Of a stretch of 64,000 nucleotides of DNA, positions 54,931 to 63,114 are shown piece after piece. The position numbers were made by a program, and so were the translations under genes. This DNA is from Desulfamplus sp964425195 (GTDB taxonomy: Bacteria > Desulfobacterota > Desulfobacteria > Desulfobacterales > Desulfobacteraceae), in NCBI GenBank assembly GCA_964425195.1, contig CAYRLG010000008.1, positions 1-64,000 of the forward strand, in the 5' to 3' direction. The notes below the pieces were generated by a model. It was not told the DNA's origin. It searched no databases and saw only the letters and a program-made list of their open reading frames with translations. Each line of letters opens with the position of its first letter. Position 1 is the stretch's first letter.

Positions 54931-55305
54931 CTATTCTGTTTCAACAAGAGCTTGTGTAAGCTGCCTTCTTAGTGCCTCAAGTCTCTTAGATTTAAATGAT
55001 TTTCTGCTTTCGTCCAAAACATCAATAGCATCTTTTATAGCTATCTTAAGTTTTAACTCACGAGAAGACTCTTTTAAATTTGGCGATTTAAATATTGACT
55101 CTCCCCGTTTATGGTCAAAATGGGCATCAGTTTGAAGAATAGAAGCTATAATACTTCTATGTTTGTCTATATCTTCAGACAAGGCTTGGATAGTATCGCT
55201 TACGGTTTTTAGGTTCATAAATGAGATACTATTTTTTGCCAAACCAGATTTTGCTAAGTCAGACGAATTTTTTGAATAATTTACCAAATTATTTGTCAAA
55301 TCCAT
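54931..55305 (-). CDS. hypothetical 124-aa protein downstream of feoB
   Basis: I do not recognise a family. 124 aa, mostly helical and charged, no Cys, no membrane segment. The N-terminus is Asn/Ser-rich, and the C-terminal half (ELKLKIAIKDAIDVLDESRKSFKSKRLEALRRQLTQALVE) looks like a long amphipathic helix. It begins one base after the feoB stop, so it is translationally linked to FeoB and may be an accessory factor such as a FeoC substitute; that is inference. Confidence 0.6.
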   Translation of the reverse strand: MDLTNNLVNYSKNSSDLAKSGLAKNSISFMNLKTVSDTIQALSEDIDKHRSIIASILQTDAHFDHKRGESIFKSPNLKESSRELKLKIAIKDAIDVLDESRKSFKSKRLEALRRQLTQALVETE

Positions 55306-55306
55306 A

Positions 55307-57490
55307 TTAAAACCCCATTAAAGAGCCTGTTTGATAGAGTACAACTGAAAGTGTAAATGCAAATACTGTATTAAAAACAACTGAAAAAAGCCCCCACTTC
55401 CATGAGCCAGATTCACGAGAAAGACAGATTACAGAGACAAAACATGGTGCATAGAACATGGTAAAGAGAATAAGACTTAAGGCAGTTAGTGGTCTAAAGT
55501 TTGGCTCTTTAGTAAGACGTTGTGCAAGAGTATCTGGCTCTTCAGGATCAACATCGCTTAATGAATAAGCAGTGCCAAGGGTTGATACTACAACCTCTTT
55601 TGCTGCAAATCCTCCTAACAATGCTATGTTTATACGCCAATCAAATCCTGCAAATTGAGTGATATTTTCTACTGAAGAGCCAATTCGTCCAGCAATTGAA
55701 TATTTAAGAGCAGCTTCAGGAGTACTATCTACCACATTGTCAGGAGGTGAAGGAAAAGTCATCATTGCCCAAAGAATAACAGATATTCCCAAAATTACTG
55801 TACCAGCCTTTTTTATATACTGCCATGTTCGCTCCCAAGTATGAATCATCACACTTTTAAAAGTGGGAAGGCGATAAGGTGGTAGCTCCATTACAAATGG
55901 CGTTGACTGCCCCTTGATTATTGTAGAACGAAACAACTTTGCAGCAAGAAGCGCACCTAACCATGCAACTACTGTAATCAAAAACATCAAAAGAGCTTGA
56001 TGTTCTTGGAAAAAAGCAGCAATAAGCAAAATAAATATTGGCAATTTTGCCCCACAGTTCATAAATGGAACAGTCAATAGAGTCGCAAGCCTCTCTTTGG
56101 GAGATTTAAGAGTTCTTGTTGCCATAATTCCGGGAACTGCACACCCGCCTGCAATACCACCTGATATTATAAATGGCATAACAGAACTTCCATGAAGCCC
56201 AAAAATCCTAAATACCCTGTCAAGCATAAAAGCCACTCTTGCAAGGTAACCAGAATCTTCTAATATTGCGATAAAGAAAAACATAAACATTATAAGTGGA
56301 ACAAACCCAAGAACGCCACCAACCCCGTCAATAATACCAGATACAATTAAAGACTTTAACATACCATCAGACATTGAAGTATCTATAGTAGAGGATAAAA
56401 ATCCAAAAAAACCTTCAACCCATGAAACAGGTAATTCACTATAATCAAAAGTAAAATGATACATTGCATATAAAATTGCAGCCATAGCTAAAGGACCTAA
56501 AAGTCTATGGGTCAATACCTTGTCAATTTTATCTGATGTCTCAAGTCTATTATGATCATAATTGTGAGTAACTACGCCCTGACGTAAAAGAGAACGGATA
56601 TAGCCATACCTCTGATCAGCTATTACAGCTTCAGGATATGTTCCTGCTGTCTGTTGAAGATGCTGTGTGATACGTGTAACTATTTGAGATATCTTTTGCA
56701 TTAACTGAGTATCACATTTTTGAGATATCTGTTGAGACATATTGCATGACTCTGGATCACACTGACATTTAGTGCACAAAACTCTCTCAAACAGTTCACC
56801 ATGATGTTGAGCAAGCTGGATAATTTGATCATCATTTTCCATAAATTTTAACGCTATCCAACGGGATGGATATCTATCTGTAAGAAAGCTATAATCAGAA
56901 ATAATCCTTTCAATATCAAGCAGAGCATTGTCAATATCATTACCATAAGAGATATTTATAAGTGATGCTACAACACTATCACTGCTATCATCTTTTTTAT
57001 CCACCATTTTACTAAGTCTCTCTACAAGCTCTGATGCACCTTTTCGCCCATCTCTGGCAATAGTTGGAACTACAGGAACTCCAAGTAGGCTCGATAACTT
57101 ATCAACATCAATTGTTATGCCCCGCTTTTGTGCAACATCCATCATATTTAAGGAGATACAGACAGGAAGACCCATCTCCATAAGCTGAAGCGACAGATAT
57201 AGATTTCTCTCTAAATTTGAAGCATCAACAATATTTACCACTATATCAGGCTTCTCTATAGCAAGAAAATCGCGTGCTACAACCTCTTCAAGAGAGTAAG
57301 CAGTAAGAGAGTAGGTACCCGGAAGATCAACAACATTAAAAGTTTTATTATCAAATGTAAATGTACCACACTTTTTCTCAACAGTTACACCAGGATAGTT
57401 ACCTACATGTTGATGAGCACCAGTAAGGGCATTAAATAAGGTTGTTTTTCCGGCGTTTGGGTTTCCGGCAAGGGCGATTGTTGTTTGCAT
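55307..57490 (-). CDS. feoB: ferrous iron transporter FeoB (first copy)
   Basis: 727-aa inner-membrane Fe2+ transporter. G domain AGNPNAGKTTLFN, YPGVTVEKKCG, DLPGTYSL, LNMMDVAQ; Gate regions with VPGIMATRTL and NCGAKLPIFILLI. A segment not in the second copy, in the cytoplasmic linker, holds five Cys (239, 242, 244, 249, 259; CTKCQCDPESCN), a possible metal or redox site. 82 bases downstream of feoA and behind the DtxR-type promoter. Two FeoB copies of similar length differ mainly in this linker. Confidence 0.96.
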   Translation of the reverse strand: MQTTIALAGNPNAGKTTLFNALTGAHQHVGNYPGVTVEKKCGTFTFDNKTFNVVDLPGTYSLTAYSLEEVVARDFLAIEKPDIVVNIVDASNLERNLYLSLQLMEMGLPVCISLNMMDVAQKRGITIDVDKLSSLLGVPVVPTIARDGRKGASELVERLSKMVDKKDDSSDSVVASLINISYGNDIDNALLDIERIISDYSFLTDRYPSRWIALKFMENDDQIIQLAQHHGELFERVLCTKCQCDPESCNMSQQISQKCDTQLMQKISQIVTRITQHLQQTAGTYPEAVIADQRYGYIRSLLRQGVVTHNYDHNRLETSDKIDKVLTHRLLGPLAMAAILYAMYHFTFDYSELPVSWVEGFFGFLSSTIDTSMSDGMLKSLIVSGIIDGVGGVLGFVPLIMFMFFFIAILEDSGYLARVAFMLDRVFRIFGLHGSSVMPFIISGGIAGGCAVPGIMATRTLKSPKERLATLLTVPFMNCGAKLPIFILLIAAFFQEHQALLMFLITVVAWLGALLAAKLFRSTIIKGQSTPFVMELPPYRLPTFKSVMIHTWERTWQYIKKAGTVILGISVILWAMMTFPSPPDNVVDSTPEAALKYSIAGRIGSSVENITQFAGFDWRINIALLGGFAAKEVVVSTLGTAYSLSDVDPEEPDTLAQRLTKEPNFRPLTALSLILFTMFYAPCFVSVICLSRESGSWKWGLFSVVFNTVFAFTLSVVLYQTGSLMGF

Positions 57491-57572
57491 TATCTATTAT
57501 CCATCCTATAACTATTTCTTATACTTCTGCGAACACAAAATAGGCTTATACTTATTGACACTAATCATATTT

Positions 57573-57881
57573 TTATGCTGTAGCATATTTTTTTTCTGAT
57601 TCTGACAATCTTTGATCTTCTCTTGTCTCTACCATTATATAATCAGCCTCGTTGTTTCTAAGAGTCAATGTAAAACCCATTATCCTTATTGCAACCGGAT
57701 CATAAAGTGGAGCTCTTCCTTGAATTGCAATTTCAGCTCCCGGGACAAGTCCCATATCTCTAATTCTTCTACCCATCTCGCCAGTTGCATTTACAGCTAT
57801 TATGGTACCTCTCTCTTTGTCTTTCATCTGCCTTAATGGCATTCTACCGCCACGATTGCGTAATCTCATTTGATGATTCAT
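57573..57881 (-). CDS. feoA: FeoA ferrous iron transport protein
   Basis: 102-aa cytoplasmic partner of FeoB with an SH3-like FeoA fold (IIAVNATGEMGRRIRDMGLVPG then RAPLYDPVAIRIMGFTLTLR). It carries an Arg-rich N-terminal extension (RLRNRGGRMPLRQM), and an internal Met at residue 14 could start a shorter form. Ribosome site AAGGACC. First gene of feoA-feoB-unknown, transcribed away from the regulator through 58047-58096 operators. Confidence 0.92.
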   Translation of the reverse strand: MNHQMRLRNRGGRMPLRQMKDKERGTIIAVNATGEMGRRIRDMGLVPGAEIAIQGRAPLYDPVAIRIMGFTLTLRNNEADYIMVETREDQRLSESEKKYATA

Positions 57882-58034
57882 AGTAATTGGTCCTTTACTT
57901 TAGTTGAGTAGTTTTTATTATCAAGTTTCTATCTATGACTTATATTTGATTTATATTAGAGAAAACCAATAAAGAAACGGTTATCTCCTTTTAATATTCA
58001 ATCTTTAATTGTCTATATTAAAAGCCTTATCACT

Positions 58035-58062
58035 ATATTAATCATAAAGTTTGGTTTATCAA
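58035..58062 (-). promoter_or_regulatory. candidate feoA promoter overlapping DtxR-type box
   Basis: On the - strand: -35 TTGATA (58062-58057), 16-base spacer, -10 TAATAT (58040-58035). The -35 lies in operator box 1 (58047-58066), so a bound regulator would block it. Predicted leader about 145 bases. Confidence 0.45.
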
Positions 58063-58096
58063 ACTTTATTTAGGATAAGTTTGATAAACCAAACTT
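58047..58096. promoter_or_regulatory. paired palindromic operators between feoA and dtxR
   Basis: Two 20-bp boxes, AAGTTTG-6-CAAACTT, at 58047-58066 (centre GTTTAT) and 58077-58096 (centre ATAAAC), 30 bases apart. The boxes are also exact reverse complements of each other over 21 bases. Position between the divergent feoA and a Fe-type DtxR gene makes them the probable operator of that regulator. The surrounding 57882-58205 (324 bases) holds nothing else but a TTGACT at 58142-58147 that may be part of the dtxR promoter. Confidence 0.65.
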
Positions 58097-58205
58097 TATT
58101 TGAAGTCAAGATATTTTTTTATCTTTCAAGCAAATGTCATGTTGACTCAAAATATATGTTTATGTAATTATAAAAAATAATATCAACATTAAATGGAATA
58201 AGACA

Positions 58206-58712
58206 ATGATCGATAAAATGGATTTGACAGAGAGTCTTGAGGACTATCTTGAGATTATTTTGAAGCTACAAAATGAAAATCGTGTTGCAAGATCGAAAGA
58301 TATTGCAGAAAATATGGGTATTCAAAGAGGTTCTGTGACAAGTATGCTAAAGAACCTTGCAGAAAAAGAGCTTATCAATTATGAACCCTATGGTTACATA
58401 ACATTAACAGCTCAAGGAAAAAAGGTAGCAACAGAGATCACACGAAGACACGCCATATTAAAAGATTTTCTTGCACGAGTAGTACAAATTGATCCAGATA
58501 AAGCTGATATGATGGCGTGCCGTATGGAGCACAATATTGACCGTGAATCGATAGATAAGTTAGTCAGATTTGTGGAGTTTATTGATCAATGCCCAAGAAC
58601 TGGACAAGACTGGATCGACTCTTTTGTACGATTTTGCTCTTGCAACTCCAAAGATTGGGAAAAATGTATGAACTGCCTCAAATCATGTGAAAATCGCCAT
58701 AATCTAAAATAG
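58206..58712 (+). CDS. DtxR-family Fe(II)-dependent repressor
   Basis: 168-aa metalloregulator. Winged helix ~8-75 (LEDYLEIILKL, SVTSMLKNLAEK), then the dimer/metal domain. Ligand positions: Asp13, Glu16, His82, Cys105, Glu108, His109. Cys at the place where MntR has Glu is the DtxR/IdeR (iron) state, so iron sensing is likely. No SH3 domain; instead a tail with six Cys (QCPR, FCSCNSKDWEKCMNC, KSC) that could bind a further metal or cluster. Probably represses feoA and its own operon with the oxidative-stress genes. Confidence 0.88.
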   Translation: MIDKMDLTESLEDYLEIILKLQNENRVARSKDIAENMGIQRGSVTSMLKNLAEKELINYEPYGYITLTAQGKKVATEITRRHAILKDFLARVVQIDPDKADMMACRMEHNIDRESIDKLVRFVEFIDQCPRTGQDWIDSFVRFCSCNSKDWEKCMNCLKSCENRHNLK

Positions 58713-58757
58713 CTCAGAGCAAGACTAAACATACGCAGAGAAGGAATATAAAATAAT

Positions 58758-60011
58758 ATGAAAAAATATATCATTATTGGTAATGGAATTGCAGGTACAA
58801 CGGCAGCAGAAGAGATAAGAAAACATGATTCAGATGGCGAGATCAATCTAATAACAAATGAATCTCTTCCACTGTATAGCCGTATCAGATTACCCGATTT
58901 TATATCTGGAAAAGCTGGAGAAAAGGAGCTTATTATAAAAGATAATAATTGGCATGATAAAAACAGAATAAAACTTATCACACAAGTTGAAGTTCAGAGC
59001 GTTGATTTTGAAAGTAAAAAAGTTTTTACTAATAGCAGTGATATGAAACCAATAACATTTGATTCTCTTCTATTAGCCGTTGGTAGTAACTCATTTATTC
59101 CACCAGTAAAGGGAAGCAATTTTGGAGGCGTGACATCTCTTAGAACCATAAATGATGCAAAGTCTATTATAAAAAAAATATCGATAAATTCAAAGAACTT
59201 AACAGATATTAACAATAATAAAGCCACTATAAACAAAATTAAAAAAGAGGTTGTTGTAATTGGGGGAGGTCTTTTAGGACTCGAAGTAGCTGCTGCAATT
59301 ATAAATGTAGGGATTAAAGTCACAGTAGTTGAATTTTGCGATAGGCTTCTTCCACGTCAGTTAGATTATAAAGGGGCAAAACTTCTTCAGACTTTTTTGG
59401 AAAATATGGGATTTATATTCAGACTTGGAGAGGCTACTGATGAAATTATTGGCCAGGTCTCTGATAATGCTCAAAAAGTTGCATCAGTTTTAAAAGGATT
59501 AAAACTAAAACCTCAAATTCAGTGCGTAAAATTAAAATCAGGAGATGTCATAAAAGCGGATACTCTATTATTTTCAACCGGAGTTCGCCCTAATCTATCT
59601 TTGGTACAAAATTCCGAAATTAAAATTGATAAAGGTATTATAGTAAACCAAAGAATGGAGACATCAGTTCCATCAATTTATGCAGCAGGTGATGTAGCAG
59701 AGTATAAGGGTTGCAATTTTTGTATATGGCAGGAGGCAATGGAGCAAGGGCGAGTTGCTGGTATTAATATGGCAGGTGGTAGTGCTGAGTATAAAAATAT
59801 CACACCTGCAAACATGCTCAAAGTCGCTGGTATAAAAGTTGCTTCTGCAGGAGATATAGATGTTGATGAAAAAATGGATTCAGAAGTAATATCAACTGAA
59901 TCTATTTATAAAAAAATAGTTAAAGATAAAGATGGAAAAATAGTTGGCTGTATCATGGTTGGTGATACAACAGATTTTAATCAAATTGTTAAAGATATAA
60001 AAGGAGATTAA
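58758..60011 (+). CDS. FAD-dependent NAD(P)H oxidoreductase, NADH:rubredoxin oxidoreductase-like
   Basis: 417 aa. N-terminal FAD motif IIGNGIAGTTAAEEIRKH, NAD motif VVVIGGGLLGLEVAAAI (~168), CxxC absent, and SIYAAGDVAEY near the end (FAD). Similar to NADH-dependent reductases that feed rubredoxin and to the small nitrite reductase subunit. An Asn/Ser/Ile/Lys insert (~140-165) precedes the NAD motif. Followed by rubrerythrin and desulfoferrodoxin on the same strand, so it is a good candidate to reduce rubredoxin/rubrerythrin. Confidence 0.82.
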   Translation: MKKYIIIGNGIAGTTAAEEIRKHDSDGEINLITNESLPLYSRIRLPDFISGKAGEKELIIKDNNWHDKNRIKLITQVEVQSVDFESKKVFTNSSDMKPITFDSLLLAVGSNSFIPPVKGSNFGGVTSLRTINDAKSIIKKISINSKNLTDINNNKATINKIKKEVVVIGGGLLGLEVAAAIINVGIKVTVVEFCDRLLPRQLDYKGAKLLQTFLENMGFIFRLGEATDEIIGQVSDNAQKVASVLKGLKLKPQIQCVKLKSGDVIKADTLLFSTGVRPNLSLVQNSEIKIDKGIIVNQRMETSVPSIYAAGDVAEYKGCNFCIWQEAMEQGRVAGINMAGGSAEYKNITPANMLKVAGIKVASAGDIDVDEKMDSEVISTESIYKKIVKDKDGKIVGCIMVGDTTDFNQIVKDIKGD

Positions 60012-60018
60012 AGGTAAA

Positions 60019-60597
60019 ATGGCAGAACTTAAAGGAAGCGAGACAGAAAAAAATCTATTAAAAGCATTTGCAGGAGAATCTCAGGCAAGAAACCGTTACA
60101 GCTACTTTGCAAGCAAAGCAAAAAATGAAGGTTTTGTGCAGATGGCAGATATTTTTGAAGAGACTGCCAATCAGGAGAAAGAGCACGCAAAAAGACTCTT
60201 TAAATTTCTTGAAACTGGCAGGGAGATCGAAATAACAGCAGCTTTCCCTGCTGGCGTTATCGGTACAACTAAAGATAACCTTGCTGCTTCTGCTGCGGGT
60301 GAACATCATGAACATACCATAATGTATCCTGAATTTGCAGCAAAAGCTCGCGAAGAGGGATTTGATAAAATTGCCGATGTCTTTATGGCAATTGCAGTTG
60401 CAGAAAAGCAGCACGAGAAGAGATTTTTAGATTTAAAGGCAAATATTGAAAATAATAGAGTTTTTAAACGCACTCCTGCAGTTACATGGAGATGCAGAAA
60501 CTGCGGTTATCTACATCAAGGTGAGGATGCTCCTGTAGAGTGTCCAGCATGTGCTCATGCTCAGGCTCATTTTGAGCTTCTTGGTGAAAATTACTAA
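60019..60597 (+). CDS. rbr: rubrerythrin
   Basis: 192-aa peroxidase of anaerobes, NADH/rubredoxin-driven reduction of H2O2. Diiron ligands in EKNLLKAFAGESQARNRY, EETANQEKEHAKR, and AVAEKQHEKRF; C-terminal rubredoxin domain WRCRNCGYLHQG ... CPACAHAQAHF with both CXXC sites. Begins seven bases after the reductase gene behind AAAGGAG. Cytoplasm. Confidence 0.96.
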   Translation: MAELKGSETEKNLLKAFAGESQARNRYSYFASKAKNEGFVQMADIFEETANQEKEHAKRLFKFLETGREIEITAAFPAGVIGTTKDNLAASAAGEHHEHTIMYPEFAAKAREEGFDKIADVFMAIAVAEKQHEKRFLDLKANIENNRVFKRTPAVTWRCRNCGYLHQGEDAPVECPACAHAQAHFELLGENY

Positions 60598-60649
60598 ATA
60601 GAGTATATTACATCTAAGTTAATAAAGTTTTTGTTGGTTCAAACCAAGA

Positions 60650-60682
60650 GGGAAGATAGTTTTAATACTAATCTAACTTCCC
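60650..60682 (+). other. hairpin between rbr and desulfoferrodoxin
   Basis: GGGAAGATAG / CTAACTTCCC, one mismatch, 13-base loop, no T-run. Could attenuate or protect mRNA ends. Confidence 0.35.
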
Positions 60683-60723
60683 CCATATTTAACAATTAAA
60701 CCAAAATTAAAGGAGATAACTAA

Positions 60724-61098
60724 ATGGCAGAACAACTTGGAATCTATAAATGTGAAAAATGTGGAAATATAGCCGAAGTTCTTCATGCAGCTAAACCACC
60801 AATGAGCTGCTGCAACCAACTAATGACAATCTTAACCGAAAACACAGTTGATGCTGCAAAAGAGAAACATGTTCCAGTTATTGAAAAGATTGAGGGTGGA
60901 TACCTTGTAAAGGTTGGAAGCGTTACTCATCCAATGGAGGAGAAACACTATATTGAATGGGTTGAGCTAAATGCAGATGGTATGGTTTATAGAAAATTCC
61001 TAAAACCTGGTGATGCCCCTGAGGCAACATTCTTAACTGACGCCAAAAATGTTACTGCAAGAGAGTTCTGCAATCTTCACGGATTCTGGAAAGCCTAA
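60724..61098 (+). CDS. dfx: desulfoferrodoxin (superoxide reductase)
   Basis: 124-aa two-iron protein. N-terminal desulforedoxin domain YKCEKCGNIAEVL...SCCNQLM (Fe(Cys)4, centre I), C-terminal superoxide reductase domain with EKHVPVIEKI, THPMEEKHYIEW, and CNLHGFW (centre II His/Cys ligands). Reduces superoxide to peroxide, which rubrerythrin then removes. Strong AAAGGAG ribosome site. Followed by a hairpin repeat and terminator (61109-61180). Confidence 0.96.
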   Translation: MAEQLGIYKCEKCGNIAEVLHAAKPPMSCCNQLMTILTENTVDAAKEKHVPVIEKIEGGYLVKVGSVTHPMEEKHYIEWVELNADGMVYRKFLKPGDAPEATFLTDAKNVTAREFCNLHGFWKA

Positions 61099-61108
61099 AT
61101 TTTGTTAA

Positions 61109-61139
61109 GTAGAGACGCGCGGCTGTGTGCGTCTCTTAC
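61109..61139. repeat. dispersed hairpin repeat (GTAGAGACGCGC type)
   Basis: Arms GTAGAGACGCGC and GCGTCTCTTAC; 11 bases after the desulfoferrodoxin stop. Confidence 0.6.
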
Positions 61140-61150
61140 ATATTTAATCT

Positions 61151-61180
61151 GCCTCTTAAACATCTTTAAGAGGCTTGTTT
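61151..61180 (+). terminator. rho-independent terminator, convergent region
   Basis: Perfect 10-bp stem GCCTCTTAAA / TTTAAGAGGC, CATC loop, then TTGTTTTTTA. It can end the desulfoferrodoxin transcript, and on the opposite strand perhaps also the fprA-dsrE unit, which ends at 61195. Confidence 0.8.
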
Positions 61181-61194
61181 TTTACATTACATAT

Positions 61195-61542
61195 TTAAAA
61201 CGTTATAATCATAAATCCTTGCTTCTGATATCTTGCCATACCAGCATGACCTGACATATCATCTAAAAGTGCCAGCCCTTGTTTAACTGCATCATCAAGA
61301 GAGCCAAGTTTTTGGGCACACGCTTTACAAACCCCTTCAACAAGATTTGCATCAAGAACTTTTTTCCACAAGCCATTTAGTATATTTGCAGGCTTTACAA
61401 GCTCAGGCACAAGTTTTACAGATGCACCTTCAAGAATAATTTTAACCTCATCACCCTTTGAGTTCATATCAAGAGCATTCAAAAGTACATGTATAAAGCA
61501 GATAGGGTCTCCGTTAAATACAAATAGTGCGTTTTTTGACAT
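61195..61542 (-). CDS. DsrE-family small protein
   Basis: 115 aa, DsrE/DsrF-like fold: KNALFVFNGDPICFIHVLLNALDM at the N-terminus, with VEGVCKACAQKLGS containing the Cys pair seen in sulfur-transfer relatives, and a C-terminal DDMSGHAGMARYQKQGF. Function in sulfur transfer or redox is only inferred. Start at ATG 61542, with AAGGAG 15 bases upstream; the frame is open to 61599 inside fprA. Shares an operon with fprA. Confidence 0.75.
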   Translation of the reverse strand: MSKNALFVFNGDPICFIHVLLNALDMNSKGDEVKIILEGASVKLVPELVKPANILNGLWKKVLDANLVEGVCKACAQKLGSLDDAVKQGLALLDDMSGHAGMARYQKQGFMIITF

Positions 61543-61558
61543 CAAAAGGTTCTCCTTA

Positions 61559-62755
61559 TTAATTGGTAGATTCAATGATCTTTCGAGCAATCTTTTCACC
61601 TAACTCAAAACATTTTTCAAGATCAGCTTTATCAGGAACATATTGAACTTTCAGACCATCATCAACAATATCCATACCCATTGACTCAAACTCTTGATTT
61701 AATATTTTAACAGCCTCTCCACTCCAACCATAAGAGCCAAACGCTGCTGCCATTCTGTTTTTAGGCTTTAATCCTTTGATATAGGTCATAACATCTGCAA
61801 TTACAGGAAAAATGCCATTATTAATGGTAGGAGAGCCAACAATCAACGCCTTAGCATCTAAAACTTCAGTCATAATATCGCTTCTGTGGCATTTACGAGT
61901 GTTCATAAGTCTTACACTTACCCCTAAAGACTCTATACCCTTAGCAACCTCTCTTGCCATCTTTGCAGTGCTACTCCACATGGTGTCAAACATAACTACC
62001 GCTTTTTTACTTAGCTCTTGACGACTCCATTTGTCATAAGCAGCAATAATTTTACCAGGGTTATCTCTCCAAATTACACCGTGATCTGGGCATATCATCT
62101 TTATCTCAAGACCAGATGCAGCAACACTTTTAAGTAGTTCTTGAACCCTTGTTGAGTAGTTAAGCAAAATATTTCCATAATATTTTGCAGCATGAGACAT
62201 AATTTGCTCACCTATCTCATCATCAAAGAGACAATCTCCTGCATAGTGCTGACCAAAAGCATCGCTGGAAAAGAGGATTTTGTCATTTTTAAGGTATGTA
62301 AACATACTGTCTGGCCAGTGAAGCATTTTTGTCTCAAGAAAAGAGAGAGTTCGTTTTCCAATACTAAGCTCTTCACCGTTTTCAACACTTTTAAGATTCA
62401 ATGGAATTGAAAAGTGACTTTTTAAATTTTTAAAACCCATCTTTGAACATAATACCGTTTTCTCTTTTCCAACTCTTTGCATAACTGCAGGAAGAGCACC
62501 AGAGTGATCCATCTCTGTATGGTTACTTATAACTATATCAATTTTAGATGGCTCTATAATTTTGCTAATATTGTCAAGAAGCTCATCTGCAAACTCTTTT
62601 TTTACAGTGTCTATAAGAACATTTTTATCATCCAATATTAGGAAGGCATTATAAGATGTACCTTCGTATGTTGAATATCCGTGAAAATCACGGATATCCC
62701 AATCACGACACCCAACAGAATAGATACCATCAGCAATTTGGACTGGTTTAAACAT
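61559..62755 (-). CDS. fprA: A-type flavoprotein (FprA / rubredoxin:oxygen oxidoreductase)
   Basis: 398 aa. Metallo-beta-lactamase-like diiron domain (~1-250): SNHTEMDHSGAL (HxExDH), the next His ligand at MLHWPDSMFTY, Asp in SSDAFGQH and His in CPDHGVIWRDN. Then flavodoxin domain (~255-398): MFDTMWSSTAKMA and GSPTINNG. Reduces O2 to water (or NO) using rubredoxin. Strong GAGGAG ribosome site. Divergent from the zinc-ribbon gene across 63005-63039 palindromes. Confidence 0.93.
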   Translation of the reverse strand: MFKPVQIADGIYSVGCRDWDIRDFHGYSTYEGTSYNAFLILDDKNVLIDTVKKEFADELLDNISKIIEPSKIDIVISNHTEMDHSGALPAVMQRVGKEKTVLCSKMGFKNLKSHFSIPLNLKSVENGEELSIGKRTLSFLETKMLHWPDSMFTYLKNDKILFSSDAFGQHYAGDCLFDDEIGEQIMSHAAKYYGNILLNYSTRVQELLKSVAASGLEIKMICPDHGVIWRDNPGKIIAAYDKWSRQELSKKAVVMFDTMWSSTAKMAREVAKGIESLGVSVRLMNTRKCHRSDIMTEVLDAKALIVGSPTINNGIFPVIADVMTYIKGLKPKNRMAAAFGSYGWSGEAVKILNQEFESMGMDIVDDGLKVQYVPDKADLEKCFELGEKIARKIIESTN

Positions 62756-63004
62756 GCTAAATTCTCCTCAAAATTATTGAAATAATTAATAATTAACTTA
62801 CTCCTAACCTTTAGTAACTCAGTAATTTAAACAAATCTAAGTAAAATAATGAGTCTAAAGAGATATTAAAATAGTTTTAAATTACCCTTAAATATTACAT
62901 GCCAATTTCTTGCCACGCATCTTAAATTATCAAACTTTTATAGCGATATTTTTTTCATAATTTTACTATGGCATATTTTTTGATATTCTGTTAATCATTT
63001 ATTC

Positions 63005-63039
63005 ATTGATAATCTGATTATCAATATAATCTGATTATA
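63005..63039. promoter_or_regulatory. Fur/PerR-like palindromes over a TATAAT -10
   Basis: Two overlapping 7-1-7 palindromes: GATAATC-T-GATTATC, extended to ATTGATAATC-T-GATTATCAAT (63005-63025), and TATAATC-T-GATTATA (63025-63039). TATAAT at 63025-63030 with TTCATT 17 bases upstream is a candidate promoter for the zinc-ribbon gene. Geometry fits Fur or PerR. The rest of the 62756-63114 gap (359 bases) is plain AT-rich sequence. Confidence 0.55.
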
Positions 63040-63114
63040 CAACAATTTCATCTCTTATTTTTTTAACTAAACTTCATTACAAACCAACTATCACTATCTT
63101 TAAGGAGAGACCAA

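Noticed and set aside
42268..57881. Magnetosome island, because of feo genes and small membrane proteins
   Set aside because: No mam, mms or mad gene was recognised; the ATPases and small proteins point to ferrosome-like compartments instead.
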